A DNA stretch of 64,000 nt from Neolentinus lepideus HHB14362 ss-1 (GCA_001632425.1 KV425605.1:127822-191821); one strand, 5' to 3'; shown: positions 24,239 to 36,454, numbered from the stretch's first letter. A program made the numbers and translations. The notes: generated from the sequence alone by a model not told the origin.

Positions 24239-26010
24239 TGACCACCCTCTCGATTGAGATTGGGGCAGAATCTCACTGAGTTCTGCCCTCAATCGCTCGA
24301 TCGAGAGGGTGGTCACGAGTCTAACGTCGCGCCGCGAGAAGGCACCAATGGCACCTGTTTCCTCTGCTGAGCATCCTGGCCTGCGAAAGTGAAAAATGTG
24401 AGTACAAAGGTGCGGGTAATTGGGCATGAAGGACCACGCATCCCGACCCAGACGGCATTGCTCGCGATGTGCTGCTACGGAGACAAGGAGGCCGAGAATA
24501 AATCCGAACAGGGAGGAGTCGTTCCCTAGTACCATGTTCAGTAGGGACAGAGGTTTCTTCCACGTCTTCGTAGTAATGATCCAGAGATACCCCGCCTCAA
24601 TCACTCGGTCTTGCAGATCATTTGACGCCAAATCCTGAATCGTGAGTTTAATTGAATGAATAGACGAGGTGATATATTCACCACCATACCAGTATGGTAT
24701 TGAGACTATTCAGTGTGTAGTTCCTCATTTGTGCTATGAGAGGAGGCTCAGTGAAGCCGATACCTTGATTAATGTTAATCGTGTAAAATCTCAAGCTGCC
24801 AGTCCCAATTAAGTTGAGCTGCATCGCAGATAAATTACCAGGGGGCTGAGCAGTCGTTTCGAACACAGAGGCAATATCCGTCAGTGTCGACAAAGAGTTC
24901 CCTAATATCACCATCTGATGGGTTGCTCCGAAGCCGCTGTTTTCGGTACCCGTAGATGGATTTGCGCTTGGCAAATAGACAAAGCCATCAAGCCACACAG
25001 AGAAATCGAAGACTTTGTCGGGCGTTATCGAGGTACCTTTGGGTGGGATTCTAGGTTAACCGTATGGTGGAAAGACAACAAGAGAGAACGTACCATTCGG
25101 GAAGTCCAGTCTGCGCCGGTCATTGACGCAGTTGTGGTGGACAAATAAGCGGTACTCACTGCTGCCAGAACTGGCTGATACCAAATACCTAAATTTGTTG
25201 AACCTGATCTTGGCTTTGCTGCGCCCAGTTCGGTTCCCAGTCTGTACAGTACGCATAAGCATGTGACAACCGAGCACAGGAAGAGTTAGAAAGTACATAC
25301 CCGTCAAGTCATAATCAGCGCACATCATGACAGTCGTCGAGCTGTCATGCCCTGACTTTGTACCCGTGCCATTCATGGCAGCAAGATACGGGACACTGGC
25401 ATTCGCGCAAACTTCATAGGAAAAAGACTGCCCCACGAACTGATACAACAATGACACAAATGTAACCTGGCCGGGCCTTCATCGGGGCGTGTCAAATGGC
25501 TATTCACGATACTTACGTTGGCTTGCAGCGGGGCGCCGTCATAGGCGCCATCACTACCTAGCGTATTCACGTCGGTGATATACCATTGAAGTCGACCATT
25601 GGGTCTTGTGAATAAGGAGTCGCCGACATTGATACTCCGGGTAGCACACTATCGAAGGGCTGTCGACGAGATTATCTAGAAGGACGGATGTGTACACCGG
25701 ATCTTTCCCCAGTGTTATAACATTCTGCAAGACAATGTAGGTGAGTATGGGAAGCTCCACGGCAGGACAAGCACAGACCCAGAAAGTGAGGCCGCTATAG
25801 ACGACAACCTATTTATCATAAGTATGAAGAAGCAGGGGATGCTCGCCCAAAGGCACCCATTGCACAGAACCCAAGCAACACAACGGTGGATCGACATCTA
25901 AAATCGTTGGATACGGATACCTACATGGATGAATTGTTGGAGATTTCCATCAGCAGCACCCCGATACGAGGACTTACGATGTAAAGGACAACAGGCGGAA
26001 CATCAAGCTA
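24236..26010 (-). other. Unresolved minus-strand multi-exon locus, probably a decayed secreted or membrane protein gene
   Basis: Several minus-strand open segments look coding. They are LDVPPVVLYI (about 25979-26008), a hydrophobic segment near 25715-25900, and LFTRPNGRLQWYITDV plus a 3' extension (25511-25610). Also present are FVGQSFSYEVCANASVPYLA (about 25370-25440), a segment ending MTGADWTSRM (about 25036-25190), and a 24678-24998 frame with many NxS/T sites. GTAAGT, GTATGT and GTACGT donors are present. However, I could not join the segments without frame conflicts near 25630 and 25150. Either this is a pseudogene, the assembly has indels, or my exon choice is wrong. Family not recognised; the glycosylation sequons suggest a secreted or lumenal protein. 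Confidence 0.35.
24239..24315. repeat. 77-nt imperfect palindrome (hairpin)
   Basis: Outer arms TGACCACCCTCTCGA (24239-24253) and its exact complement (24301-24315) enclose a second pair of complementary segments (GATTGGGGCAGAA and TTCTGCCCTCAATC, one bulge). The whole can fold into a single long stem with a loop of about 10 nt. Confidence 0.7.
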
Positions 26011-26405
26011 AAATAAGTGAGGGACGAGCTTTTTCTAGTCACATACGAGTCGTATCGAATTCATACACCAGTTCCTGAGCATGTCATTATAGACGCTCAA
26101 ACGATAGCGCCAAGCTTCCAACTGGAGATGAAATATAATCGAGACACAAGCTGGTGTTATCGCAGAGAATCAGTTCCGGCACCAGTCCTAAGTACTAAGT
26201 CATAGCGGGAGAACTCAGAGCAAGAGGGTACTACACCAGAAGCACCGCCGGGAGCTGAATTTCACACTACAAAGTCCGCGATCGACAAAGGAGACACTTT
26301 CGCAGATACTACGGAGATGCCATTTCAGGAACAAGATGGAAGACTAGAGTAAAAACCGACAGATGATCGGTGGGAAAGACGGTGGACATTTTTGAATGGA
26401 GCTAC
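26011..26405. other. Intergenic region
   Basis: Spacer between the unresolved locus and the first BCS1-like gene. Nothing was recognised. Confidence 0.45.
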
Positions 26406-28316
26406 TCATCCACGGGAACCAATCTGCAACACGTGGAGCCTATTCGACGTCGCTTTCTCCTTTTTGACCCATGCAGGAGCGTGTCGAACAGCATTACACG
26501 GTTGTTGTTTGTATCCCATCAGGTATCCTTGCAAGCTTGCCATTGAGAATTCCCTGTCGGGAATAGTGCCAGCGAAACAACTGGCAAAGACTAAAATGTC
26601 CTTCGGTCCATGGGGCGCTTCTTCGCAGCCTTGGTCGCCGGCTTGCGCGTCAACAGGATGTAAGGTGCTTTGCCTCGTATCTCTCACGCAAGCGGGAAAT
26701 TTACACTCGTCCTCGGTGCCGGAATCAGAACAATCCGGTGAGCCGCTGCCCTCTTCAGCGATTGCTCCGAATTTGTTTCGCGATGAAACGGGGAGGTAGA
26801 AGCATTTGAAAAGTTCCTTGGCCTGCAGCCTGCTCGCCAGCTTGAATTCCAGGTGCAGGTCCATACGGCCGGGCCGGCAGAGAGCAGGATCCAAGGCGTG
26901 ATACTTATTGGTCGTGGCATATAGGATGCGTCCTTCTTGTGCTCCCACACCATCAAGAGCATTCAACAAGCCACTCAAGGTGAGTCTGCTCGAGGACGGA
27001 GGGGATCCTTTTGTGACGAATGTCGATGTCGACTCTGACGATGTCTTTGCAGGAGAGCTCGGGCCAGGCTCGCGGGTGATGCTTTGATGGAATGCAACAT
27101 CTACATCTTCCATGATTGCGATGCATTTTTCAGGAAGCTCTGATAGGAGCTCGCTAAGCTTCCCGTCATCCATGCCAGCCTTGGATAGAGAGATAATATA
27201 TACGTCCAGCCCAAGCTCGCCTGCCAAGCTATGGATGATAGAAGTCTTGCCAGTTCCCGGTGCACCATACTGCTCAACTTGGGATTATTATATGTGAACG
27301 ATACGCAGCTATTAGCTTGAGAGACTGACCAGAAGATATCCCCTACGAAATGGAATGCCGCGATCGACATACCACTCCTTGCTCTCGAGAAACTCGCGGG
27401 CATCATTGAGGAGCAATTCTTTCACACCGGGATCCAGAACGATGGATTGTAATGGTCTTTTAGGACGAGATGCCACGTGACGCCACGTTTCATGATAACC
27501 GCTACACTTGATATGTTCGACCTCAGCGAAAATAGAAAGAGAATTTGACGTACGTGTCAGAGATATAGATTGAGATAGAGTGCTCTTGTGCCGCTTTATA
27601 GGCGTCCTTAGCTTCACGTAGGAGGGATGCAAGAATTTTATGGTCCCTTGTCATGATACTAAGAGAATACGGTCCTTCAGTATGATGACGATGTGTAGTC
27701 TGAACAGCATAACCTGAACGTGAGTGTCTCTTCTGCTCTACCATAGTATCCTGTGTTATTGCGGAATCGGCATACAGTCAACCATCGGTGTTTGTACCAC
27801 ATGGTGTGGGTCTTGGACAAGGATGGCAGGAAGGCTAGCTTCCGTGCTCCGCTCTCGCCTTCCTCGTTCGGTAGCAGTAGACCTTTAGATGCAAGGCCGA
27901 ACGAGCGCGTGGTGATTTCCAAATCCCGTGCTCCGTCTATTATAGGAGTAAGTCAATTTGTCTTCAGGTGTGGCACAGACGCGTACTCCATGATGGATGC
28001 TTGGATAGCCAGACCATCATCCAATCTAGATTGCAGGCATAAGTATAGCGATCCGGCAGGTACGTATGTGAAACACACCATAGCAGGGATCATCCTCTTG
28101 GAAGGACACGGATATGAAGAAAAATGCGAGACATCTGGCCCAAAGCTCCGATAAGGTTCTGCGTAAGGCATCCAAAATTCCACCGACGACAATGAATTGC
28201 AACCAGTCCCGTAGAGCAGGAAACGAGAACATTAGTGCGAGGAAGGAGCCGAGATTTCGAGACTCAGATTTGAGAAAAGACGCTGAGACAGGTGAGTCCG
28301 TGGCGTTCCTGTTCAT
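26406..28316 (-). CDS. BCS1-like AAA ATPase, intron-bearing copy (BCS1-A)
   Basis: Six minus-strand exons (28079-28316, 27987-28025, 27714-27936, 27554-27658, 27330-27501, 26406-27269) give 546 residues, in frame throughout. The start at 28316 is [14 protein letters not shown]. Residues about 20-75 contain a hydrophobic, probably membrane-spanning segment. Next comes a BCS1 N-terminal-type domain ([13 protein letters not shown], then [15 protein letters not shown]), then [20 protein letters not shown], as in mitochondrial Bcs1. Walker A is [10 protein letters not shown] at about residue 260 and Walker B is CIAIMEDVD. The sensor/arginine region is [20 protein letters not shown]. Classical Bcs1 inserts the Rieske protein into complex III. 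Fungal genomes carry divergent paralogues of unknown client, and this looks like one of them rather than the housekeeping copy. Confidence 0.85.
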
Positions 28317-28700
28317 CTCGAACAAAAAGCGCTCAGAAGACAGACGGCGGACTGGAGAAACTCTGAAGCACAATGGCGCGAACGTCCCTCTATTTGAAGG
28401 GGTCAAGAAGGAAAGTCACGCATCACGGAGTGATCTTTCCAAGCAAGCATTCTATCGATCCAAGAAGGATCAGCTCGAAATTGCACGGCAGGTGCATACT
28501 GGGCTGGTAGGAAAGCTGTGCCAATAATGCGGACTTGTAAAGCATCCACGATCACGTGGTATCTCACAGCTGATTTCGAGCCTCTACGAAGCATCCACAG
28601 TAGTGTATTTTGTGCCTTATTCTGAGCTGCTGAAACTCCCCGCGATACCCGAGTGATTATTCGCTATCCGGAAGTGCGCTTCTCTAGGATCGCATGTGAG
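28317..28700. other. Divergent promoter region
   Basis: Spacer shared by BCS1-A (minus) and the dolichyl-diphosphatase gene (plus). Open frames here are shadows. No distinct motif was seen. Confidence 0.45.
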
Positions 28701-29718
28701 ATGTCAGAACACCAAGTATCCCTAGAATTGACCCATGTATTGTGTGAGTCAAGTGCTCTTTGGCGGCCCGTGTTGTTGTTTTTAACTCCGGTAAATGTCT
28801 CTAGATGATCCGTCATCAACTACTTCGTTCCTTCTTGCTCTTCTGACGCTGAGTCCCATTCTTTTGATGGTAATCTTACCAAGTCTCCGCACTAGAATGT
28901 AGATCCCTGAAATTATGGTTTTAAGGCGTCATATGCCGCGCTCTCTGTCTATACTAGAGAGCTGGTGATTATCGAAATGTGGGCAGGTCAATTTATCTGC
29001 GAAGGATTGAACTGGGCCTTGAAGCGTTTAGTTAAGCAAGACCGTCCGGAAGGTGAGTATGTCCGAACGCAGACACGGGTTCTTCGGCTGTCTGTTGACC
29101 GCCATGCGTTTCAATACTTACTATCGTACTAATCATGTCTAATCAGACACCTTGGGTCACGGATATGGGTTTCCATCGTCGCACAGCCAAAATATGGGAT
29201 ATTTCGCCTCTTTTCTGATGTGCCACCTGTATTTCCGGCATAGGTTCGCGACAACTGGAAATAAGATCTTAGATAAGGCCTGGCGATTGCTTTTGTATAT
29301 CGGTCTATTGGTGTGGTCTGGCATAGTAGCCTATTCACGGTGTGTAGAACATCTCCGCTGTCTGGGCGCCCACAATACTAACGTAATGCGTAGATATCGA
29401 TTGACCTACCATACGCCTCATCAGATTGTGTGGGGCTTGGCAATCGGAATTATCTATGGTGTCTCGTTCTATACTGTCACCGAGTTCATTCCTATCCGAA
29501 GACCAGAGGGTGTTTTCGGCCGAATAAGATCTACCGTCTTATATAACTCACTATCTGAGTGGGTAGAATTGAGAGACGGCTGGCTCGTCTACTCAGATGG
29601 TGGACGTGCGGAAGAATGGAAGCTCTGGCGAGCAAAACTCAAGAGGAGCGAGACAGTTCAGGACACGATGCAGCGCCCGGGAGAGGGGATGGACAGAGGA
29701 TGCAGGAAGGAACTGTGA
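28701..29718 (+). CDS. CAX4: Dolichyl-diphosphatase (PAP2 superfamily)
   Basis: Exons are 28701-28743, 28805-28869, 28926-29052, 29147-29339 and 29394-29718, giving 250 residues. The start (MSEHQVSLELTHVLYDP) is supported by the conserved N-terminal motif spanning the first intron. The three phosphatase motifs are present: KRLVKQDRP, FPSSHSQ (PSxH) and SRYRLTYHTPHQ with the catalytic histidine. At least four hydrophobic segments fit an ER membrane protein. The enzyme removes a phosphate from dolichyl diphosphate on the lumenal side, recycling the glycan carrier for N-glycosylation. The C-terminal 60 residues after VELRDGW are hydrophilic, as in fungal orthologues. Apparently intact. Confidence 0.9.
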
Positions 29719-31707
29719 TTGTACCCTCTTTTCGAGTAGTCTGGACCACGGCAGTAATCACCTTGATAATGAAAGTGTAATAGCAAAATGGTGCGGTGAA
29801 TAGTGAGTGCCGACTGATGTGTCCCGTGCGGTAACTCAGCGGAACTGAAGGGAAGATGGCATATGCAGCTCACGCGCTCACCAAGCGCCTATGACGATCC
29901 TCCGTCAAGTAGCCATATATCCCTACTGAAAAAGGCAACACATATGGCGTGGCCCTGTTGAAAGACTAGAACGCGGCTTAACCTGATTAAGGACGTTAGC
30001 CAGAACACTGTTGTGTTTCTTGAAAACCTCAGATTTAAGTTTTGATAGAAATGTACGGCAGAGATATGGCCCCCGCAACTTCGGCCCTGACTCACCCTTA
30101 ACGTCGACAGACGATTTTTATCGTCTTCTCCCGAAGAGAATTTGGATTTGCACCTGCATGGGTGTATTTCTCGTAGGGCCCAGGATCCAGAAACTTCAGC
30201 TTCGGAGGAATAAAAACATCAGTCATCCAAGGCTCAGTGTCCATTAACAAGGTCACGACACCATGTACGGGCCGGGGTAATGGAGGAGCTGGATGGATAA
30301 TATTCGGTGCATAATACATGCCACCAATATCGCAACGCTTTAGCCTCACCCAACGATAGTCGATATTCGGGTCCTCGGGATCGATAGGGTGCATTCCATT
30401 CAATCTAGCGCTATGAGCGAAGCATCCCGGCTGCATTTAGCGGCGATTTTTGGACTTCGCGTGATACCGTACACTGGAGAGGCCTGGCCATTCATCCTGA
30501 TACTGAATCTAGAGTACATCTGTTGATAAAGTGAACCTTGTATCACCAGAGCGCGTCCCACTGATACCTAAACCTGGCCCCCAACTCTTGTCTGAGTATG
30601 AGGATCATTGACAGACACTAAACAACGTGTCTAAGGCTCGGCATGCCGGAGGCTGCAAATTAAAAAACACCGCCAGTTGAAATATTTCGAACACTGAAAG
30701 AGTACGCACCGAAGTCTTGGCGAATACCGAAGAGTTCAATGATGGAGGAGAAGCATCGTGAACAGTCATGACATACTTGCTGACGCGAGATTGGAATAAG
30801 GAGGACACACAAAAATATAATATTTGATGTAAGGGCCAAAGTATGCGGCTTTCGATAGTAGATATTCACCGCAATCGAACTTTTAATCTCGTGTTCAATT
30901 GAGCCTCCTGTTCGAGTTCAGCCAGGGGGCATAGTGGCTGTAAAATGCAGATAGGCACTTCAACACCGGCAATGATGAGATGAATGAATGGAACATCTAT
31001 ATTCTGGGGTCAGGTTCTGCATTAATATTACTTAGTTTGTTCAAAGTCTCATACATATAAGGACTGGACAGTGGATGACATGTCCTTAGGAAGACTCGAT
31101 TCGGAGAGGGAGTGAAAGATGATGCCATATTACAGCATGACGGAGTCCCGGACGGACATACTTCAAGTTGGACCTTCCTGTGCGAGGCACGCCACTTCAG
31201 TCGAAGAGCTCCGAGTACTACGGCTGAAGAAATCAACCAAAGACGATACGACGTGAGCGCGCTTGCCCCGAGCGGTCGGTTGCCCGAAGGGCAATCGCGT
31301 ACAGTACATCCTGTAAATACGAAGTTTATATACGATTTTCTTATCATGCCCAATATGGGCGCCTCCGGCGCCCCCCCCTTCGCGACCACATGCGAGCCCG
31401 CGAGCTCGACCCTCAACCTGAATTCCAACAACGGCGGCATGGTCAGCAGAGGCTTCAGGGTCATGCATATGGGCTCCCAACATCTGTCGAACCTCAAAAA
31501 GATACAGGCCCATTCGCCAAATCGAACACTGGTTTGCGGACGAGGCGGAGGCCGGTAAGGAGTCTCCCTTCGCGCCACTAATGGGACCGTGGGAAACATC
31601 CGCTAACTATCGACTGATGCAAAATCGTTTGGCAGAAAGGACCATCATGGTTGGTCCATTGAACCTGTTTCGTCGTATGATCCATACACTATCTCTTATT
31701 TATTGTC
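29719..31707. other. Long intergenic region with one unassigned minus-strand ORF
   Basis: About 2 kb. The best frame is minus 30098-30436, with an internal ATG giving MHPIDPEDPNIDYRWVRLKR and a proline-rich middle. It matches no family I know, and I found no partner exons. The frames at 30997-31599 on both strands are mutually overlapping and GC-driven. The region may hold a decayed or fast-evolving gene; I cannot support more. Confidence 0.35.
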
Positions 31708-33013
31708 ATGCTCAGGCTACTTTTATCTTTAACAACCAATTCACGTTTTGTCAAGAGTCTGAGCCTTACTTGCAGACCTATGTCTACCGCCACCGGTACC
31801 GGACTCTATGCGCCAGACTATAGGACTGATCTGCCAGATTCTCCGATCCCCATATTCACTACCGTTGCATCGTACAGGGAGTGGAGGAGGAAGGCCGCAG
31901 AGGAAAGGAAAACGGTGGGGTTTGTTCCCACCATGGGAGCGCTGCATGATGGTCATTTATCTTTAGGTATGGTTAACACCATGCTCTAGGTCGGGCGCGT
32001 ATACTCAAGCGTACTCTTTCAATTACACAGTGAACCACTCTCTGGCCAATAATGATCTCACTGTCGTTTCAATTTTCGTCAATCCGACGCAATTTGCTCC
32101 CCACGAGGACCTTTCGACGTACCCTAGGACATTACCCAGAGACCTGGAGCTTCTCTCGGCCCTCTCTTATATGTCAGAAGCACGGGTAAATGGCACGTCG
32201 ACCGCTGCTTCAGCCCGCGGTTCATCTGGGTACCGCACACCGTCTGCAGTCTTCTTACCGTCCGTTCAAGAGATGTATCCTTCGGGTGTCAGTCAGCAAG
32301 TCGCTGCCCAAAGAGGAACATTTATCGAAGTGAAAGGATACGATGAACAAATGGAAGGCAAAAGTCGTCCTACGTTCTTTCGGGGAGTGGCCACTGTTGT
32401 TACGAAGCTATTCAATGCAGTAGAGGTTCGTCGCTTCAATTGGTTCTTGCCGAGGCCTTAGCTTCTCTCGGCTATCAACACCTCATGCATCATACGAAAT
32501 GGTCATTAATATCATTCATAGCCGACGAACGCATACTTCGGGCAGAAGGACATTCAACAGGGATTACTTCTTCGCCGTCTCGCTCGCGACCTACTGTTGT
32601 CACATCCGGATTCAGAGCACCTTCACATTATGCCAACAGCCAGGGACCCGGTGGACGAGCTAGCCCTTTCATCTCGTAACGTCAACTTGAGTCCTGCTGA
32701 ACGGCATTTCGCACCCACCCTATACGCTGCACTCAAGGCAGCGCGGGACTCGTGGGAGGGTGGGAAAAGCAAGGACGATTCTGTGAAGACTGCCGTTCAG
32801 CTAATCCATGAAAGAAGTCAAGAGGTTTCAGGCAAAGTGGACGTCGCATTGGATTATGTGGATATGAATGATGTGGAGACGTTCGACGTTGTAGACGGGG
32901 AGGCGACGTCTACGGTTGGGAAGCCGATAATTTTGAGCGGTGCGATCTGGGTCGGTCGGACAAGGCTCATCGACAATATCATCCTAGGCGACGACGGCAC
33001 TATACTAGACTAG
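31708..33013 (+). CDS. PAN6: Pantothenate synthetase (pantoate-beta-alanine ligase)
   Basis: Exons are 31708-31966, 32031-32425 and 32522-33013, giving 381 residues. The enzyme makes pantothenate from pantoate, beta-alanine and ATP, the precursor of CoA. Motifs: GFVPTMGALHDGHLSL (nucleotidyltransferase HxGH-type), VSIFVNPTQF, AYFGQKDIQQ, and ELALSSRNVNLSPAER (KMSKS-like loop). The first 24 residues before MSTATG are Arg/Ser/Leu-rich and could be a mitochondrial presequence, which is inference; translation from the second Met would give a shorter form. An in-frame stretch of about 30 residues (32155-32250) between DLELLSAL and SAVFLPSVQEMYPSG is absent from bacterial PanC. A GT..AG pair there would break the frame, so I kept it as coding. 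Confidence 0.92.
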
Positions 33014-33924
33014 ATGAACTGGTTAATTGATGAAATAATAGGATTATAGGGTTCTGCAAACGATCGCTCGGGAGCCTGGAGCGCAATGGTCTCGAGTTCA
33101 GTACTCAGTAGAGAACGAAGCTCCAGTATCTATCTTTCGTCTTGCGCTGATCTCCTAGAGTCTATTTTCGTCGCACTACACTACCTATTTCAAGGGCTTC
33201 CAAACAACCGATAGCCCGTAGCTAGATTAATCTCAAGAGAGATCTATGTACATCTTGAGGATCCCTCTGGGTGCGTGGCTCCTTGTTCGTGTTCACTCTA
33301 TGCAGTGTATTATCAGAGACCTGTCGCTAATATCGGATATGACATCAAATGAATTTGGCAAATTGTATTCTTCTTCCCTTGCTCTGCCAGCTATCAATGC
33401 ATAACCATGTCAGCTGCCCTGCATGTTATATCGGTCGCTTTGGTCAGCTCCCGAAGGAAGTCAATTCAGGCTCTCGGCGTTGCATGTGAGGGTCAGAGGG
33501 TATACAAGATCTCCGCGCGACTCGCATCCCTGCTCAGAGTCTCCTACCTCTGGTACAGCATAGACACGGTCTACATCGCATGAACCCTAAGGCGCCCCTA
33601 CTTTTTTGCTCAGTATTTGCAGCGTACGCACACTGTCATTATTGAAGTGAGTGACACAATTCTTCATTCACCGCAGTCCTCGGTAAGGAGTAGCTATCCT
33701 GTTGCGGTCCCAGGTGACACTGATCCAGGTAAGTGGCGTTGACATTATCAGGACCGTTTGCCGCGACAGAACGGCCCTGGTAGACAGGCCCGGCATTTGG
33801 AAGAGAAACCTTGCCAGTCGAGCACACGAGAATGAAAAAGGCAGGACTGATGCAATACGTGAAGGCGCTGTAAGCTATTTCGGTACGCTGTGCGCTTGCC
33901 GCCCTTCCCGGCTGTGAGCTCCCG
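33014..33924. other. Intergenic region
   Basis: 3' side of the pantothenate synthetase gene and left border of the BCS1 duplication. No gene was recognised. Confidence 0.45.
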
Positions 33925-36215
33925 GGCGCTAAAGCGCTAAAACCACGTGGAGGCGATGATTAGTAGGAAATTGACTCACACTTCTGTGCTTCTTCTTGGT
34001 TCCTCATCTGATCGCATTGCCCGCCGTTTAGAGATGACGTTACTGATGGTGCGCATATGCCCATCGGTCATCAAGCCCTCGTGAGATGCAGGAATGCCAG
34101 GCCATTTTCTCGGCTATTCCGGCGTCCCGAATCCAAGAACGTTATTGGAGAGAGCCGCACAGCCCACCAAGTGGTACGGTTACATCGAAGCATTAGCGTA
34201 CTGCCACCGACTAGCACAACCCGCGTATGGAGGATGACTCCAGGGGCATAGACGGCACCGATGTGTAAAGTGCGAGAGGCACGCTAGATGACTGACTGGT
34301 GTGATATTTAAGCGTAAACAAAGCCGGCTTGAGACACTCATCCCCGTGCACTCCACCAACTGCATGGAGGGCTCACTTTCAGATCTACTGGTACTTGCAC
34401 TGTCAAAGGTGCTCGGTTCATCAGCCATGGACACTTCTCCAAATGCCACAAGTTTCCACCAAAACATGGGCTCACCTAATGCCACATCCACATCCACATC
34501 CCCGTCTTCATCCTTGCCTATCTCCGGTTTCTTTGCCTCCCTCCTCTCTATCCCCGGTCTCTTAGACTACGCCAAGCTTCTCCTAATGGGTAGTGTCATT
34601 CCCTTCATCCAACAAGCCTTCGCTTGGGCCCAAGCTCGTGCCATCTCCACCCTCTTCCTCACTGCCTGCTTCCAAGAGGAGGACCCTGCATACGACTGGA
34701 TGATGGTATGGCTCGCGCAGCACCCCGCATGGCGCCGCGCGCGCGACGTCGAGGTCAGCACGCGCACCGTGCCTGATGGCTCTTCGCCGCGCTACTGCTT
34801 CGATGACGATGGCACAGACTCTAGCTCACGCAAGTTCTCGTACCTCCCTTCGCCGAAAAACGAGCATTGGATGTGGTACAAGGGACGGTATGTGAGCGTC
34901 TGCCGCTCGAAGGACAGCACCGGCCTTTGGGGTCGCCAGGAGGAGACGCTCGTCATTCGCATCCTCACCTGGGACCACACGTTACTCAATGAGCTCCTGT
35001 GTGAGGCGCGAGCGAAGTACAAGTCTGCGCAAAGCGGACAGATCGGCATCTACGCTTCTGACGGTGATAACGACTGGCGTCATATTGCGTCGCGTCCTAA
35101 ACGCCCCCTAAAATCGATCGTCCTCGAACCTGGAGTAAAAGAAGACTTGCTCGAGGATGCGCAGGAGTTTCTGGAAAGCAAGGAGTGGTATAATGATCGT
35201 GGGATCCCGTTCCGTCGTGGATACCTGCTATACGGCGCTCCAGGGACCGGCAAGACGAGTCTGATTCAGAGTATCGCGGGCGAGCTGGGTCTAGACGTGT
35301 ACATCCTCACATTGAGCAGGAGCGGATTGGATGATACGGTGCTCAGCGGGCTCATCGCCGACATGCCCGAGAAGTGTATCGCCATTATGGAGGATATTGA
35401 TGCTGCGTTCACGCAGGGCGTTAACAGGGACGCGCCAAATCCAGCACCGAATCCCAACCCTGCACCCGCGACTTCTGTCGAAGGCCCTCCCCAGCCACCC
35501 GACCAGAATCAGTCGTCAAAAGATGTAGCGAGCAAGGTTACACTTAGCGGTCTGCTCAATGCGATTGACGGCGTCGGCGCACAAGAGGGTCGTATTCTAT
35601 TTGCGACGACGAACAAGTACCATACGCTAGACGCTGCCCTGTGTCGACCAGGACGAATGGACAAGCACGTCGAGTTCAAGCTTGCGAGTCGGTACCAGGC
35701 GCGGGAGCTCTACAGGAAGTTCTACGAGCAGCGGAAAAAGCCTACAGCGAAGGCAGTGGAAGAGGAGCGGTGGGAGAAGGACAGCGGTTTTGAGGAGAAG
35801 CTGGTCGACGTTTCGTCACCCCCGTCGCCGGCGAGGAAGGTGAAGAAGCTCGAGGGGCCAGAGTTGAGTGCGGAGGAGCTGGATGGGTTGGCGACGCAGT
35901 TCGCGGATGCGATCATGGGGAGAGAGCATTCGATGGCGAGCTTGCAGGGGTATTTGATGCAGTACAAGACGAAACCGCACGATGCTTCGGCGAATGTTGC
36001 GCAGTGGGTGCAGCAAGAACGGGAGAACAGAGAAAAGAAGGAGACGTCGGGTTCATGATAACGGACGGTCAATTCGGACAATTTGGATGACATAGACACA
36101 ATGTATCATATAGATACCCGCTTGCACTCACATCATAATTCGCATATCCCCAGAACATCGGCAGTATCGCCAGTAGAGTGTGACAACGGAGACACCAATT
36201 CGTAAACAGGTCATG
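33925..36215 (+). repeat. First copy of a direct duplication carrying a BCS1-like gene
   Basis: The segment from the palindrome-like GCGCTAAAGCGCTAAAACC (about 33926) through the gene and roughly 150 bases of 3' flank is repeated at 41631-44378. Upstream, coding and downstream parts all align. The exact ends were set by eye. Confidence 0.8.
34364..36058 (+). CDS. BCS1-like AAA ATPase, intronless copy (BCS1-B)
   Basis: Single uninterrupted frame of 564 residues. The ATG at 34364 (MEGSLSDLLVLALS) was chosen because the longer frame starts with GTG. After an N-terminal Ser/Thr/Asn-rich stretch there is a hydrophobic region (about residues 58-90), then DWMMVWLAQHPAWRRARDVE, HWMWYKGRYVSVCRSK and [20 protein letters not shown]. 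The AAA core follows: [10 protein letters not shown] at about residue 290, CIAIMEDID at about 338, and [20 protein letters not shown]. An acidic/proline-rich insert (NPAPNPNPAPATS) sits between Walker B and the sensor. The C-terminus, [15 protein letters not shown], is shared with both paralogues. None of the five introns of BCS1-A is present. Client and location are unknown; a mitochondrial inner membrane protein is the default guess for the family. Confidence 0.88.
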   Translation: MEGSLSDLLVLALSKVLGSSAMDTSPNATSFHQNMGSPNATSTSTSPSSSLPISGFFASLLSIPGLLDYAKLLLMGSVIPFIQQAFAWAQARAISTLFLTACFQEEDPAYDWMMVWLAQHPAWRRARDVEVSTRTVPDGSSPRYCFDDDGTDSSSRKFSYLPSPKNEHWMWYKGRYVSVCRSKDSTGLWGRQEETLVIRILTWDHTLLNELLCEARAKYKSAQSGQIGIYASDGDNDWRHIASRPKRPLKSIVLEPGVKEDLLEDAQEFLESKEWYNDRGIPFRRGYLLYGAPGTGKTSLIQSIAGELGLDVYILTLSRSGLDDTVLSGLIADMPEKCIAIMEDIDAAFTQGVNRDAPNPAPNPNPAPATSVEGPPQPPDQNQSSKDVASKVTLSGLLNAIDGVGAQEGRILFATTNKYHTLDAALCRPGRMDKHVEFKLASRYQARELYRKFYEQRKKPTAKAVEEERWEKDSGFEEKLVDVSSPPSPARKVKKLEGPELSAEELDGLATQFADAIMGREHSMASLQGYLMQYKTKPHDASANVAQWVQQERENREKKETSGS

Positions 36216-36454
36216 GACCAGGACTTGATGATCAGCTCGGGCTTGGGTTTGAGTGGAAACCAGGTGTGGCTTGCATCTGAGACGTTGAATGGATGTCCAA
36301 ACCAGAATCTAGAAGACGTCCTGGGGTTCCAAGCGTGTGGCTAGCAGGGTTACAGAAGAGGAGCTACGAGGCTGCGAAGGAGCGATGTTATGTTAGAAGG
36401 TCTGATTTTCTGCTACCGGGGGTTTACGGACGAGAAGAAGTTTGTTAGGTGTCA

